Source: Viscum album (lineage: Eukaryota > Streptophyta > Magnoliopsida > Santalales > Viscaceae). From it: DNA of 64,000 nt. Below are positions 12,716-26,299 of the stretch, one piece after another. The position numbers and the translations under genes were made by a program. A model generated the notes under the pieces. The model saw nothing but the letters and a program-made list of their open reading frames with translations. It had not been told where the DNA came from and searched no databases. Position 1 is the first letter of the stretch. Each line of letters opens with the position of its first letter. Where the stretch lies: assembly GCA_963277665.1 (NCBI GenBank), contig OY728147.1, positions 1,265,415,424 to 1,265,479,423 on the forward strand, read 5' to 3'.

Positions 12716-13859
12716 ATGTTTGACTACTCATATAAATCATGTCTTTCTCAAATGATGATTTGACCAATCTCATGGAATAATAGACTATAACAACGGAAAC
12801 CCTTTAGGAAGATTTAGAGGTAATGTTACGATTTTTTATCTATTTTAACAAAAAATATATATAATGAAACATTATTTGAATTTTCATTCGTATTTATAGA
12901 GTTCATTTAATTTAGAACATTTTTTCTATATTCAAACTTTTATACACCAAAACATTCACATTCTTCTTCTCCCTAAAAATATTTTCACCCCTATATTGAT
13001 GGAATTTATCAATTTACTTCATGTTCTATACTCTACCTTTACAGGAAGATAAATCATGCAACATATACTCAATATAATATTAATTATTGATGTTTTCATG
13101 TTAAAATCAATTTCCACAGAATAAATGTTATTCATTATATTTTTTTTAAAATTTATATCTAATTAATATTACACATATAATAATTGATTTTTTATACAAG
13201 TGGATTCTTTTGATCAAGTTGGGATGTCATGTTTGAAGTTGTTCATGCTGGTGAGAGATTGATCTATGAGGATGAAACTGAGATAATGAAAATAACTAAA
13301 TGGTTGAAGAAATTATAAAAAAAATCATGCAAACTTTCATTCGAACTAATTATTTAATTATTTATTTCAACATTTTATCAACATTTATAGTCAATTTCTC
13401 TATGATTTTTATCTATTTATTATTTTGTTTTTTCAAATATCATTTCGGTTGTTTTATTTTTTATAAAACTATCAGTAACATTCTATAAAGAATGTAACAT
13501 TTTCTTTTTTGTGGAATATGAGACCATGTACTTCCTGAATCATTAAGTGTTTCATGGATCACGGTATTCCTATTCCATTATAATGGAACATGTTCTCTCT
13601 CTTTTTTATTTTTTATGATAGTATAAAACCAAACTCATATCACATTCTCAGTTAGACACTCCTTGATAAGATACATTATTTGTTAAATATTATATGGGAA
13701 ATAGGTTTTTAGTTAATATTTTGTGTTCTAGTTCAAAACACACATCTCAACTCAAAGAAAAAAAAACACATTATGATTCTTTTGAACCATTGGGAAAATA
13801 ATATATAAGTTATTTATAAAATTTATAAATTATTCTCACTTGAATTTGATAGATGGTGC
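12716..13859. other. AT-rich sequence between transposase relic and satellite
   Basis: Nothing assignable. A short, somewhat GC-richer piece at 13195-13290 reads open for about 30 codons and could be a leftover exon. The 62-codon frame at 13300-13488 is hydrophobic and low in complexity, as expected for AT-rich noise. Confidence 0.4.
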
Positions 13860-16435
13860 ACCTTGTGTGACTCTAAATATGTCATCTTATTTAAATTTGA
13901 AATTTATTTTAGTAAAAAAAGGAAAGAGAAATTTTGAAAACTGAGAAACACTCTCAGATTGTATTGATAATTTAGGACATAGATTCCTAATTCATTTATT
14001 ATGTGTAGGAATTAGTCTCAAATCAAACCAATACACTATGTGGGTGATATGACTCAAAGTGCATGTTTCTTGTTTAAATTGATATTTTATTAAGAAAAGT
14101 GTTATACTAAAAATAGGAAAACCCTATAGAATTGTTTTGATACTTAATTAAAAGTATACTTATCACATTTGGGAGGTGTATGAATCATCTTGACCTCATT
14201 TTAATTCACTCTATTGCTGGTATGACTCCAATTGTGCCTTATATTTAAAAGTGACATTAATATTAGTAAAATATCAATTGTCCATGTTGAATCATAGAAA
14301 ATTTTAATTGTATTAATACATAAGTAAAATGATCGTTATGTAATTTGTGACAAGTAGGAATCAACATATCCTCAATATAATTAATAATGTGACCAATATG
14401 ACTCAGAGTTTCTATCATGAGTTCAAAAATGACATTTTAGTTCAAAATGTGTTACTTGCAGCAAACTGAGAAAATGAACTCGGATTATCTTGAAAATTTA
14501 GGAAATGATTCATAAGTCATTTGGGAGATATAGGAATTTGTCTCATATCAATATAAAAAATGGTGTTACTTGTATGACTCAAAGTCTGTGTTTCTTATTT
14601 AAAATAAAATTTTTTAAAGAGTCATGTGGAATACTCAATACCATGAAAACACTTTCATATTAGTTTAATACATTATTAAAATGATTAAAATTTAATTATT
14701 TATCTTTATGAATAATTTTGACATCATGGAGACGCACGGTGTGACCAGTATGAATCCAAGGGCCTCCTTTTTATTTTAAATTAAAATTAATTTTAGCCAA
14801 AAAAATAACTATCATGCTCAAATCTGAGAAAATGAATTATGATTATTTTTATAATTTTGGAAGAGGATTTTGATGTCAATTTTAAGATATAGGTATCATC
14901 TTCTACTCAATTAGATATATTATACTTCTAGTAGGACATAATGTTTCTGATATCAATTTAAAATTGACACAATAGTCTAAAAATAGTCGCTCATCTAATG
15001 AAAATAAAAATCACATAGATTGACATGATAATTTAGGAAAACAATTAATATGACATTTTTGACATGTATGAATTAGTCAATGTAAAACCAACACAATATG
15101 TGATCAATATGAATCAAATTGTGTGTTTTAATTTTAAAATTAAAATTTATAAAATAAGATAAGTGGCATACTCAACACTATGAAAATAAATTCTGATTAT
15201 TTTGTTAGAGCTGTGAAATGCTCCATAAGATAGTTGATATGTGTAGGAATCATCCTAGACTAAATATGATTAACAATATGATCACTATGAATCCAAGTGC
15301 ATGTTTTTATTTACAATTGACTTTAATTTTAATAAAAAATAGAACTAACATACTCAAAACTAAGAAAAATCATTTTTCATATTTTTATACTATTGTAAAA
15401 TGATATGTAAGTCATTTTTTGTAATGTAAACATCTTCACATTGGACTAATATATGATGTGTTTGATATAACTCAAAGTGTCTATTTTGATTTTTAAATTA
15501 ACATTTTAGTTCAAACAATTTTACTCACTAAAAACAGATAAAACGAAATTAATTTTTAATGACATACTGGAGAAATGATTCATAAGTCATTTTTGATTTG
15601 TAGGATGTAGTCTCAATTTAAATTTACACATAATGAGACCAGTGTGGGTTAAAGATCATGATCCCATATTAAAGTGACATTTTAAAAAGAAAACCTATGA
15701 CATACAAAAATTGGAGAAAGTGCAGTCAAATTTTGTGGATATATTAGGATAATGATACATATGTCATATGGGATGTGTAAAAATCAAATGAACCAAAATA
15801 TATCTCATTGTTTGATCTTTATGACTCAATGTGTGTGACTTTTTTTAAAATTGTCATTAATTTTATAAAAAAAGACAACACACAAACTCAAAACATATAA
15901 AACACATTCTTATTATTTTTATTCATTTTAAAAATGATCCATAAGTCATTTCAGATGTGTGAGAGTAAATTAAACATAAATCCAATACAAGATTTTTCTG
16001 ATACCACTCATAGCATCTATTACCAATTTAAAATTGATATTTTAGTTAAAAAAGTTTCACTCACTAAAAATATAGAAAACATCCTCGGATTATATTTTCA
16101 ATTTAGGAAAACAACTAATAATCCATTTGGGTCATTTGGGAATCAAAACCACATCAATCCTATGCACTATGAGGCCAAAATTACTCAAGACACAAGTGTT
16201 AGATTATAACGACATTTTTGTAAAAGATGACATGTGATGTACTCAAAATCGTGAAAATACATTTATATTGTTTTTATATATTAATAAAGTGATCAATATT
16301 AAATTTGGGTCATGTATGAATCATTCTCATCTCAATAGGATGTGGTGTTACTGTTGTGACTTCATGTGTGTATTTTAAATGTATAAGTTACATCGCATCA
16401 CTAGAATAGAGAAAATGAGCCTAAATTTTTTCACA
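13860..16435 (+). repeat. Tandem satellite, about 178 bp x 15 units
   Basis: A diverged tandem array. The marker TATGACTCAAAGTG, or a variant, recurs at about 13868, 14048, 14222, 14397, 14574, 14750, 14932, 15110, 15287, 15468, 15645, 15828, 16004, 16183 and 16356, an average step of about 178 bases. Each unit also carries a GTGTAGGAATCATCTC-like box about 45 bases upstream of the marker and a GAAAA(C/T)-rich stretch after it. Units differ by substitutions and small indels. It lies inside the CACTA element, between the transposase relic and the right terminus. The short ORFs at 15218-15403 and 15934-16209 are unit-derived frames, not genes. Confidence 0.85.
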
Positions 16436-16889
16436 TCATTATATATTATGTTAATTAATTAAATTCATTATAATTTTTATCATATAGTAATTTTATAATT
16501 AACACATAAAAATTTATTCTGGATGAACAAGAAGTGGTGTGTTTTGAAATAATCATCCATAACTTAATATGATACACAATTTTCTCAGTATAACGCAATG
16601 ATTAGATTAAAATTAACACATTTTTTATTTTTGTTATATTATAAAAAAAATTATTTTATATATATACTATTTCATTCTTTCTCTCATGTAGGGGTGTTTT
16701 TTTCAATACCACGAGTCTGGGTCATGGAAAAATAAAAAATAAACAATGATGGTTTTTAATGTTTGTAATAATCAAAACATACTCAAGTAATTGTATAAAC
16801 CAATTAATCAAATATCTATAATATTTTTTATTAATTGTTTTGTGAATTTTATTTTCTTGATTTTTTATTTTTTGATGCCTTCTCTACTA

Positions 16890-17151
16890 CATTAGTGTTC
16901 TACATTATCAATTTTATTTATAAGCTAATAAAGTACCCATTTATTAGTGCTAAATAAAAGTGCTGATAAATATGGTCCTTCATCAGTTCTTTTAAAAGAT
17001 ATGATAAATTGATCCATTATTAACACTTTTTTAGTGTAGATATGGGACCCCTTTATCATCACTTTTCAAGTGCAGATAAATGTCTAGTGCTTTTAATTAT
17101 AATCTAGTATTCAACACTTTTCTAGCACTAATAAAGACCATTTTGGTGTTG
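16890..17151. repeat. CACTA right terminus and subterminal repeats
   Basis: TTTATTAGTGCTAAATAAAAG (near 16940), CTTCATCAGTTCTTTT (16979), TTTATCATCACTTTTC (17053) and CTAGCACTAATAAAG (17123) are the same repeats as at the left end, in both orientations. The block ends TTTTGGTGTTG at about 17151. Confidence 0.65.
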
Positions 17152-20100
17152 TTAAATGATTGTTATATAGTTTTTTATATGGATTATCTATGTATTTAGG
17201 GGGAAATATTGTTATTTGGATAATGTATATGTGAGGAAGAAATTATCATAGATACTTGGAAAAAATAATGTTCTAATTAGTTTTATTGTATTACACAACA
17301 AAAATTAATTATATCTCTTTTTTCCCATAGTTTTCATTGAATCATGTAGCCTTAGATATTTTCTCAAATTACAATTTCATATAATTGTAGTAAAGGTTTT
17401 TTCATAGATGAATAGAAATGATTTGAATTTAAATAAATGAACAATATCAAATTTATTTCCAATGAGGGGGAAACATAGGAATTTCTGAAAACATCATGAA
17501 AGGGGAAGGGTAACCACAAAGGGATTTAGATTTTTCATCTCAAAGAGAATGATAGGTTTGGATTTTATATAAAAATATTGAAATAATTCATGATAATTAA
17601 ATGTATATAATTAATGTGAAATCATATTTCTAGTATTGCAGAAAATCCACAAGGGGAGAATGTTGCTACCACAAGTTATTGAGTCATATTTGAACCTACC
17701 TATGATTGTCTTGGATTAATTTTTTTTGAAAATTAGGTTTTTATTGACTCATATGGAGGGTTTTATATGAGTTAAGAATTATTAAAAACTGTAAACAATA
17801 TGAATATATTTCAAAACAATATGAAAGCCACCCTGTGATGGTACATTGTGTGTTTAAATGGTTTAGGGATTCTAAGGATACATTCCCTTGAAAGAGGACT
17901 ACACTAAAATGAAGATAGGATGGTTATAAATAATAAATATTGTTTTTATTAATAGTTCGGTTAATGTTTTGAAGAGATATTCCCATTCTCAATTTATTTA
18001 TTAAAATAAAGGGATGAAATAATTCTTAAAACACTATTGCACCAGGATTTGAGCATTACATCATGAATAGAAGTACATGTTGTGATACTAAAGGATAAAC
18101 ATTTGAAGATTAGTTTCATTTTACAATATCATTTTTGTAGGAACTATGATAATACCAAATAATCCATGAATCATTTGATGTTTGAAATATGATTAAGGTG
18201 ATACTGATATATCATGTTGTGGAAATTCATGTCATGTGGCAATTACTTCAAAAATTGAGGATTCAGGAAAAATTTATGAGTTGAAATATTCCTGGTATGT
18301 TGGTTTTTATTTATACAATCCATAACAACATATTCTAACATTACTGGTTGAGATCATCTTAATATTGATTGAAGGGAAATAATTTAAGTACAGACTAATA
18401 TGATATTAATGATAAGTACATTTTTTATTTTAAATATTAAAAATAATTCAACGATTATTGAGGTTTTGGTGGGAAGAAAATGGAATATTACTCGAATAAG
18501 GGAGATTAAGGAATTTTGATTATTTATAAATTGAGAACCTATGTTGAACATTATTGAATACAGGGTATTGAATGGTGAACTATGATCAATCTTATTAATA
18601 ATGAATTTCAGTCATAAAAAATTAATTCATTTTCCATTTTAGTAAATATTTGGATTTGATTTTACGAAGCATCATAAAGAACTCCCATAATTATTTAGTG
18701 TTAAATATTATATTTACTATATCCTTGTATGTTCAAACTACATCAAAATTCAATATTTTCATACATATTGAAAATTAGTGAACATAATACAGGTATATGA
18801 AATGGACCTTGGATTATTAGTGATATTTAATGAATTCTTGTAATCACATACTAATGATGTCGTGTTTAACTGGTATATAAATGCATAATTTATAGATCCT
18901 CCTTAGATATAACCCATTACATGTGAAACAAGATAAAACATTATTTTCACGCCATTTACCAATTTAAATTCTATTTTCCTTTCAATATATTTATTATTTC
19001 TTTTTTCGAACATAAATACAATATTTGAATAATTAAGGGAATAGAAAAAATTTAATACGTTTGAATTCATGTCCCTCTTAAGGTGTAGTAGGACCTCATA
19101 TTATAACATTGAATCTAGTTTGAGATCAAAAATGTAAATAAAGGCCATGAACTTCCAAAATAGACCATAATTGGTAAAAAATTCTCTACTGTTCAAAATT
19201 TGAATATACACAAGGCATCAAATAATGATGTTAATGAAAATATAAAAAAAATAAAAGAGATAAATATATAAATGAAGAAATTTATTTGAGGCACGAATGT
19301 GAAAGGAATGAGATAATATTTTTATTAGTTAGCAAATAATTGGATTCCTGATACAAAAAATTAGATTAAATTGGAAATATATATAGATATAGGGATTTAC
19401 AAATGAATTCAAAGTAAGAATATTTGGATGACGTGATTGAATTTATACATTTAAGTTGATCTTGACGGAACCTTTTAGAAGGTGAATCAAGACCATAATC
19501 CTAACTAGTTTCTAAATAACAATGGAATCACATGATGGAGCATGTTTATTGATTGATTAATGTAGATTCGATGGGGTTTAACTGAATTAAGATAATTGTC
19601 ACATAGATTTAATGCCACATAGAAAAATATGCCTATTTTTTTATTTAATGTTATTATATTACCTTTAAAAGTAATAAGTCATGTAAAGTATATATACCCC
19701 ATTTTTTTAGAATACTATGATACATTATTCTTTTCTTATGTTTAACTATATAAAATATATAATCTTTTATAATGAAATTGTTTTTTATATTTTTACTTCT
19801 ATCAATTGGTTCATGTTATGATCTATTCACCATAGATATGGAGTGACTATTTTTTCTTCTATTAAAGTAGGTAATAAGTGCATTCTATGAGATTTATAAA
19901 TTCTTTTATCTATCACAAGGTTAGGTTTAAAAAAATTGTATTATTTATATTGATATTATTATGGTTTCTATGTTTTCTCTATATAATTATTTTATACTAC
20001 TTGTTCTATATTTTTTCCTTTTAAAAATTAAATTTTTATATGGTGGTGCATTACTATAGTGATGATGTATTTTGATAAGATTATGAATTTACTTCATGGA

Positions 20101-22599
20101 AGAAGATTGGGAGAATATTAAGGATTCATTTCTGGTTTATAAAATTTATAACATGAAGATAATAAATATAAGGTGTTAAATTATTAATTTGGTGATAATG
20201 GAATGTCATGTAATATTTTTATAAAAAAATAGAAAACATTACTAAAATTTTCCAAAAATATACGTCACTACAAAAAATAATATTTTATTTTTTATTTCAT
20301 TTATTATTTCACATTCAATAAATCTATATACATATTACACTAGAATTCATATTCAAAATTCCCACATTTAGGGAGATTTGACTAGTCTTTTGTATAGAAA
20401 AATAATAATTAGAATAAAAATTTAGTTATTTTTGGTGGAGACACATGTGAATCAAAATAATGTTGTCTATTATTATTGTTCATTATTTATGAAATAAGAA
20501 ATATTTCGATAGTGGACATCATAAAAAGACAATTTTTGTAAATTTGAACTATCTATAGGGAGGCATTTAAACTTGAAGACAATATTATTAATCATTAATA
20601 ACAAAAAAATCATAAAAATTCAAAAATACATTAAATGATGAACTTATTAAATTTAAATCCTTGATATGAATTTACATATCAATCATATTTAAATATTAAT
20701 ATTTCTACCATGACTAATGATAATTATAACATGTGTCAATTCTATGAACTTAGTGTCGAGTGTGCATGGATGTTTCAATAGTATAAAAACAATAATGGGG
20801 GTGATTGAAATTATTCTAAGATAAAATAAAATAAATTCAATGAAAAATATCAAATGTTTCCATAGTAATTCAAGAAGTGTAGGTAAAAAGGCTAGAGGAA
20901 TAAAAAATTCAAGGAAAACATAAAATATTCTCATTGAAATATTTAAATATAATATTTCTGTGGTCGAACAGAATCTTGAGGGACATTGATGGTCTATCAA
21001 TGATGATAATTATATTGAATATTATGAGTAATATATTATAATGATATATTTGTTGGAGATAAAAGTGATTTGGATGACTATTTCTCATATTTTGTTCAAG
21101 TTATTATCTCGTTTTATGTTCCTAATCATGGTGATTCAAAAATTTGTAATGATGTTTTTTCAAAAGGTCGGGAAATATATAATTCAAAACAATTTCAATA
21201 GAAAATTTATAGTAATATCTTCTCCCCATTTCAGTTGAAATTTCTTCTTAGAGATTTAAAATTCAAGATAATATTCAAACATAAAACATTCAAGAGATAT
21301 TTTATTCAAGAAATATTTTTACTTGAATTTCATTATATCTATTACGGATTTTGACCCCCATAATATATGTTTTTTAAAAATGAAAACCCGTTGAATATAA
21401 TATAATTAAAAATAGAATATAGTTCTGTTGAAAGATTATTGTTTTTATAAGATAAACAGGATGATACAATACTAGTATTTTATAGTTTTTAAAGTTATTT
21501 TATAAATAAAAGTATTTTCAAGTTGGTAATATAAGGGGTCATTATTAAATATTTGTACATATTTTTTAATTAATAGCCTATGTATATAATGAGCCCTTTT
21601 ATTGAATTATTGATTTATCCTTTTTCATATTGATTTTTGAATATTAAAATAAAGAACACACCAATTAATTGTTTGTCATTTTTTATGACTTCGACTTAGA
21701 ACATGTTTCTGTGATTAGTGTGGAACTTTTAAGAAATATTAAAGATAAAATTGATGAATGAAATCAAGATGGTACTATTATGTAAATCATGTATATGATT
21801 TAAATGAGTTAAAACAAATTTTACTAATGTATAATGATGATTCAATTCATGGATAATTATAAAATATATTACCAATATATAAATAGAAATATGTGTTAAG
21901 TGGGTTATAAGAGGATATTGGTACAATGTTGATTATATTGAAATATTTATGTTTTAATAAAAAAATAATGGTAAACAATATCATAGAATGTAATTTCATC
22001 CTCCATTGGTTACCATTATTGATGTTTTTCAAGTGTTGAAGTGACCATATAATTTGTTCATGCCACCACATGTTTCAATGTTTAATAATGAAAAGGATTG
22101 TGGAATGATGTAAGTTATACAAGGTGTATTTAAAATAAAATTTACAAAGAAAATATCTATTATAAAAAATATTAAGATGTTCAATGAGACTGAAACGTCA
22201 CCCCCTTCTTATTTGGGATATAATAGTGTTATTATCCAACTGTAGACAATATACTAATATTACCACATTGAGGTTTCACTAAAATATATACTTTATTATT
22301 CATTTGTTTCTTTTTTATGTTTTTTAGTATAATAATATTTTTTATTATTTTTTTTTGAAATATAATTAGGATAAATGGTTTATATTTTAATAAAGAATAA
22401 AATATGCTACTGAAGACATGAAATAAAACATCAGGTATGGTTTTTTATATTTATATTTAGTATATTTATGATTATATTATTTATTTTATAGTAAAATAGA
22501 AATTTAATGTGGTTAAAAAAAATAAATAAAAATTTTATCTTATCTATGCCTCAATAGAAGAAACTCAGGTTGTGTTATTTTATCTTATACCTTTAAAAT
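17152..22599. other. AT-rich intergenic or ancient repeat, no gene recognised
   Basis: About 5.4 kb in which I recognise no protein family. Frames are short. The longest are hydrophobic, low-complexity minus-strand frames at 20689-21000 (103 codons, several Leu/Ile/Phe runs) and 21847-22071, plus a plus-strand frame at 21041-21238, and none shows a motif. Slightly GC-richer patches at 17450-17560, 17640-17900 and 19060-19180 could be remains of older transposons. No LTR pair, inverted termini or tandem array were seen by eye. Confidence 0.5.
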
Positions 22600-25142
22600 T
22601 TATATTTTTTTATCATACAAAACATAAAAATAATTGTTATGGGTTACATTATGATGATTAATATATTTCATTATCCTTATTTCATGATGCATTTCATAAA
22701 GATACACTTATTAAAACACAAGAATATAATGAGGCATGGTGTCATTGGGTAATTATGTATATATCATTATAAATTTATTTATAAATAAAAATACAACCTA
22801 ATATTCCCTAACATGTCCTTAAATTTCCATGAATTCTAAAAATGTAAAGAAAAAACTAGGGAAGTACATAAGAATGGGGTTTTCAATAAATCCCAGTAAC
22901 TTAATAATCAAATAATTTCACATAGATAGTAATACATTTGATTTAATTAGAATATAAATGTAATATATTTGGGGTGATAATCATAAAATTGAATATTGAA
23001 GAACCCTATTTACTGATGAAATAAAGGCAACAAGAGAATGTCGAAACAAAATAAAACATGACACCAAAAGAATAAGTGTAGAAAAATTTAAAATACATCA
23101 TAACACAGTGTTCATAACATAACCAATCATGAAATATACAAGTAATCTCATGAGATAAAAATATTACACAATGCATTATAGGGATATATTATTTTGGGAC
23201 TACATGTAAAAATCTTATAGTGTACCTGCATAAGTGTTCCCTATTGATCATACATCATAATAATGTCATTCATCACTTTTGATACCATGATTAAGAAGTG
23301 TGGGATAAATAAATGGATGTCCCCAATCAATGACTTATTGGTACTCCTAGATGGATACCCTTGAGTGTATATTGGAATGGGAATTCACTATGGAAATGTT
23401 TTTCATGTAAATATTAAAGGATAATTTCGACATCATAATGATGGTACATAAATAATAATGGAAGGATTTTATGAGACTGAAAGGGAAACTCATCACATAT
23501 AAATCATAATTAAAGAATGAAGGATATGTAAGACAAATTTCAAACATGGACAATATTGAATCATAAGGTATAATACATGGATGGTGATCGGATAAAGAGG
23601 ATAAGGAAATGATCCCTTACCCTTAGATGGTGACTCTAAATGATTGTGATTAGATTATTAATATATTGTGGGATCATTGAGAGGTATATCGAGAGTTGTG
23701 GTCAGATTATATTTGTTCTTTGAGGGTTTTGGGTGAAGAAGAATAGGCGGTTGGGTGGGTTTTTGTAGTGAAAGACAAGAGAATTTATTCTTAATTTCTA
23801 AACCATCAGATAGGAATCTATATGATAAATTCATCCAAACCACAATCAATACCATGAGGTTTCCCTTGGTTTTTTACATGGAGTGTATTTCATTATTTTA
23901 TAAGGCTAGGAACCAAACGCTAGAAAATTATACCCTTGGTGACATGGAAGCGAGTAATATTTCGAAATAATTGATTATAAAACATTAAAATATTATTTAT
24001 GTTTTGGAGGATTCATTACGAGTTTGAAATATTATTCAAATAACATTTTAATCAATTTTTTAAGGTAAAACTTATTTTATTCATGTATACAATTTACAGA
24101 ATTTATTATATCAGTTGTGTTATTTTATGATGCCAAAATATATACTATATAATTAAAGTGTATTTAATTTTTTCCATATAATTTCACTCTCGGATGAGAT
24201 TATGAAATAATTACCATTTAATATTTTATACATAATTATTTCAAAAATTATGTGTTTTATATAAAATAATTCTCTAAATATGAAAAGTTACACTCTAAAA
24301 AACCACATTTTATTTAAAAATACTAGTATTTAACATAATTTTTTTTTTTGAAACTTTTTAAAATTATTTTTTACTTTGTTAAATAATATTATCAATCATA
24401 TTTGATAAATATTATTTAATTAAAATATTTCAAAAAATATATATTATATTTCAAAGATTCATCTATTCATCAAAATGAGTGTCTTGATTGAATGTATATA
24501 TTTCTCAAAAATATAACTTGTTTTCTCATTTTAAATTCTAATATTTATTAAACTACTTTTGTACTCATTATAATGTAATAATAAAATATCAATCAATTCA
24601 TTAATATATATAAAGAATCTTATTATTAGATTCAGGATACAAAACATGTTATTATAGCAATAAATTTTCTAAAGGTAAGGTGTCGATTGTGAGAATTTCA
24701 TGGGGCTATTTAAGAAACTCAGTGTGGGATTTGATCTTGGTGAGATTAAAATTCACACATATTTGGACTCATGCATTATTTCTTTAATCTCATATTGGTT
24801 TTGACAATGGAAAAATAATATTTATGTTATTTTCCATCAAAATATAAGATAAATTCATTCTATACTGTATGATCGTACTGCTCGAGGATGTCATATCCTT
24901 TGTCTTGTCAATTATATTACTCCAGACATAAATATATATATATATATATAATACAATCATTGTATTAAGGGTATACTATCGATGATTATAATTTTTTCAA
25001 ATATTTATAATTTGACATTATATAACATATGATGGTCTAGTATATCCAAAGTCAAGAATGTTTTTTCTATAATTTCATTTTATAATATGACCTTTATTCA
25101 TTTATAAAAGGAATTTAATTTATAATTGTTCATTTATTTACA
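22600..25142 (-). repeat. Element 4 3' LTR (left copy)
   Basis: Matches to the element 1 LTR include GGAATTCACTATGG (near 23380), GGTTGGGTGGGTTTTTGTAG (about 23750, the TATA region of element 1 with the TATA lost), the ATTAATTTCTAAACC-like block near 23790 and CTAAAGGTAAGGTGTCGA (24670). It ends TTTACA at 25142, next to a purine-rich tract read on the minus strand. The start near 22600 is approximate. Confidence 0.6.
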
Positions 25143-25161
25143 TTAATCCCCCATTCTTAAA
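25143..25161 (-). other. Element 4 polypurine tract
   Basis: Read on the minus strand, TTAAGAATGGGGGATTAA directly precedes the LTR start. It corresponds to the tract at 45831-45848 in element 1 and primes plus-strand DNA synthesis in this class of element. Confidence 0.6.
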
Positions 25162-25219
25162 ATTTTTACTCAAAATTTCATTATTTCTCTAAAACATATG
25201 TTCTTACTTCTATTTAGTG

Positions 25220-26270
25220 ACCTATTCTTATTCCTATCTAACATCCTAAAACGTATAGTTCAACCACAGTACTTTTACTAGGTATGTTGTATTGTTTGGT
25301 AGAAACATGTATCTATGGTTTATGTACTTCACTAAATTCAACTCATTTGAAAAATCATTCTCTAGTGGTACCACCTATGGATTTAGTATATCTACGATGT
25401 CTGGTATGAATTTCTTCAAGAGAGACACATGGAACACATCATGTAATTCATATTGTTTTTGTTGTATTTCCAGATGATATTCCACTACTCTGATGTGATC
25501 AAGGATCTAAAAGGGTGTGATATATATATATGACTAATATTTTACTTCTTACCAAACCTCATGATTATTTTCCATGGAAATATAAAAAGTAACAAATTAT
25601 TTACATCTTAATATTCCATGTTCCATTGAGGATTGTTTATAAATATTTTTCTATAGAATTTTGTGGATATCATATGATGTTGGATAGTTGGAACCTTATT
25701 TAACATATCTTGTATAATATCATGTCCCTTCAGTTACCACTATCTAACTTCATCCCAGAAAGTCCAATTATGACACCTATTCCATTAAATTCAAGATAAT
25801 GTGTCATTTTAATGAAAGAATGGAATCTGTTGTTATATGATTCCTATATTATGGGATGGTTTTGATCAAAAATTCATGAAAATATATTCATCATTACCAC
25901 ATAAAATCCTCTATATTTTTAATAATTCATTTAGAATGACTTCCAATATCAGGGTGAAATGATGTGATGAAGCTCAATTCTTTTTTCATATTTTACGGGA
26001 GGATTCTCAAAATCATCATGTTAGACATTAAATCATGAGAATATATAGTAGAGAGTTTAACTCTATATAGTATTAACACTTCATTTATGTATATATAAGA
26101 ATATTGGTCAAGGTATAAATGTTCTTTGATATTAATTAAATGATCTAACATGGTTTGGTGATCCACTACCACCAAGATGGTGTTATTTCTTTAATTGATT
26201 ATAGGGAGTCCTATGATGAAATTCTTGGTCATTTTCTCATTTCAATACTCATATAGGAAATGATTAAATC
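25220..26270 (-). pseudogene. Element 4 integrase relic
   Basis: The DNA aligns with the integrase of element 1. 25400-25440 matches 46104-46145. 25490-25600 matches 46185-46285 and includes a shared CCAAACCTCATGA. 25710-25785 matches the region around 46410-46450. 26120-26260 matches 46840-46950, the stretch that includes the first catalytic aspartate. The minus-strand reading is broken by stops and small indels throughout. The C-terminal chromodomain region is probably 25220-25310. Integrase inserts the reverse-transcribed DNA into the chromosome; this copy cannot be functional. Confidence 0.65.
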
Positions 26271-26299
26271 ATACACTTATGATTATATAATTAATAATT

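Larger units (their letters stand above)
5844..17151 (+). mobile_element. Degenerate CACTA (En/Spm-type) DNA transposon
   Basis: The left end begins CACAACTAGAAAAAAG, close to the CACTA terminal consensus of CACTACAAGAAAA type. The right end finishes ATAAAGACCATTTTGGTGTTG, a plausible decayed inverted counterpart. Both ends are filled with repeats of the TTTATTAGTGCTAA / TTTATCAGTGCT kind, as is usual for CACTA subterminal regions. Between them lie plus-strand relics of the two diagnostic domains of plant CACTA transposases, TNP2-like at 11330-11700 and DUF4216-like at 12228-12416. About 11.3 kb is a normal length for an autonomous CACTA element. No clear 3-bp target duplication is visible, and both termini have decayed, so the exact ends carry some uncertainty. 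An alternative is two overlapping CACTA copies, because a second subterminal cluster lies at 8104-8290. Confidence 0.7.

Noticed and set aside
13860..16435. CRISPR-like array
   Set aside because: The units are contiguous diverged tandem repeats of about 178 bases without spacers, in a plant transposon context.
17640..17900. Possible FAR1/MULE-type or other host-like exon
   Set aside because: A few residues looked suggestive in one frame but stops are frequent and the key Cys/His spacing is absent.
20689..21000. 103-codon hydrophobic minus-strand frame resembling a membrane protein
   Set aside because: Phe/Leu/Ile-rich composition is what AT-rich random sequence gives. There are no flanking gene features, and I see no conserved motif.
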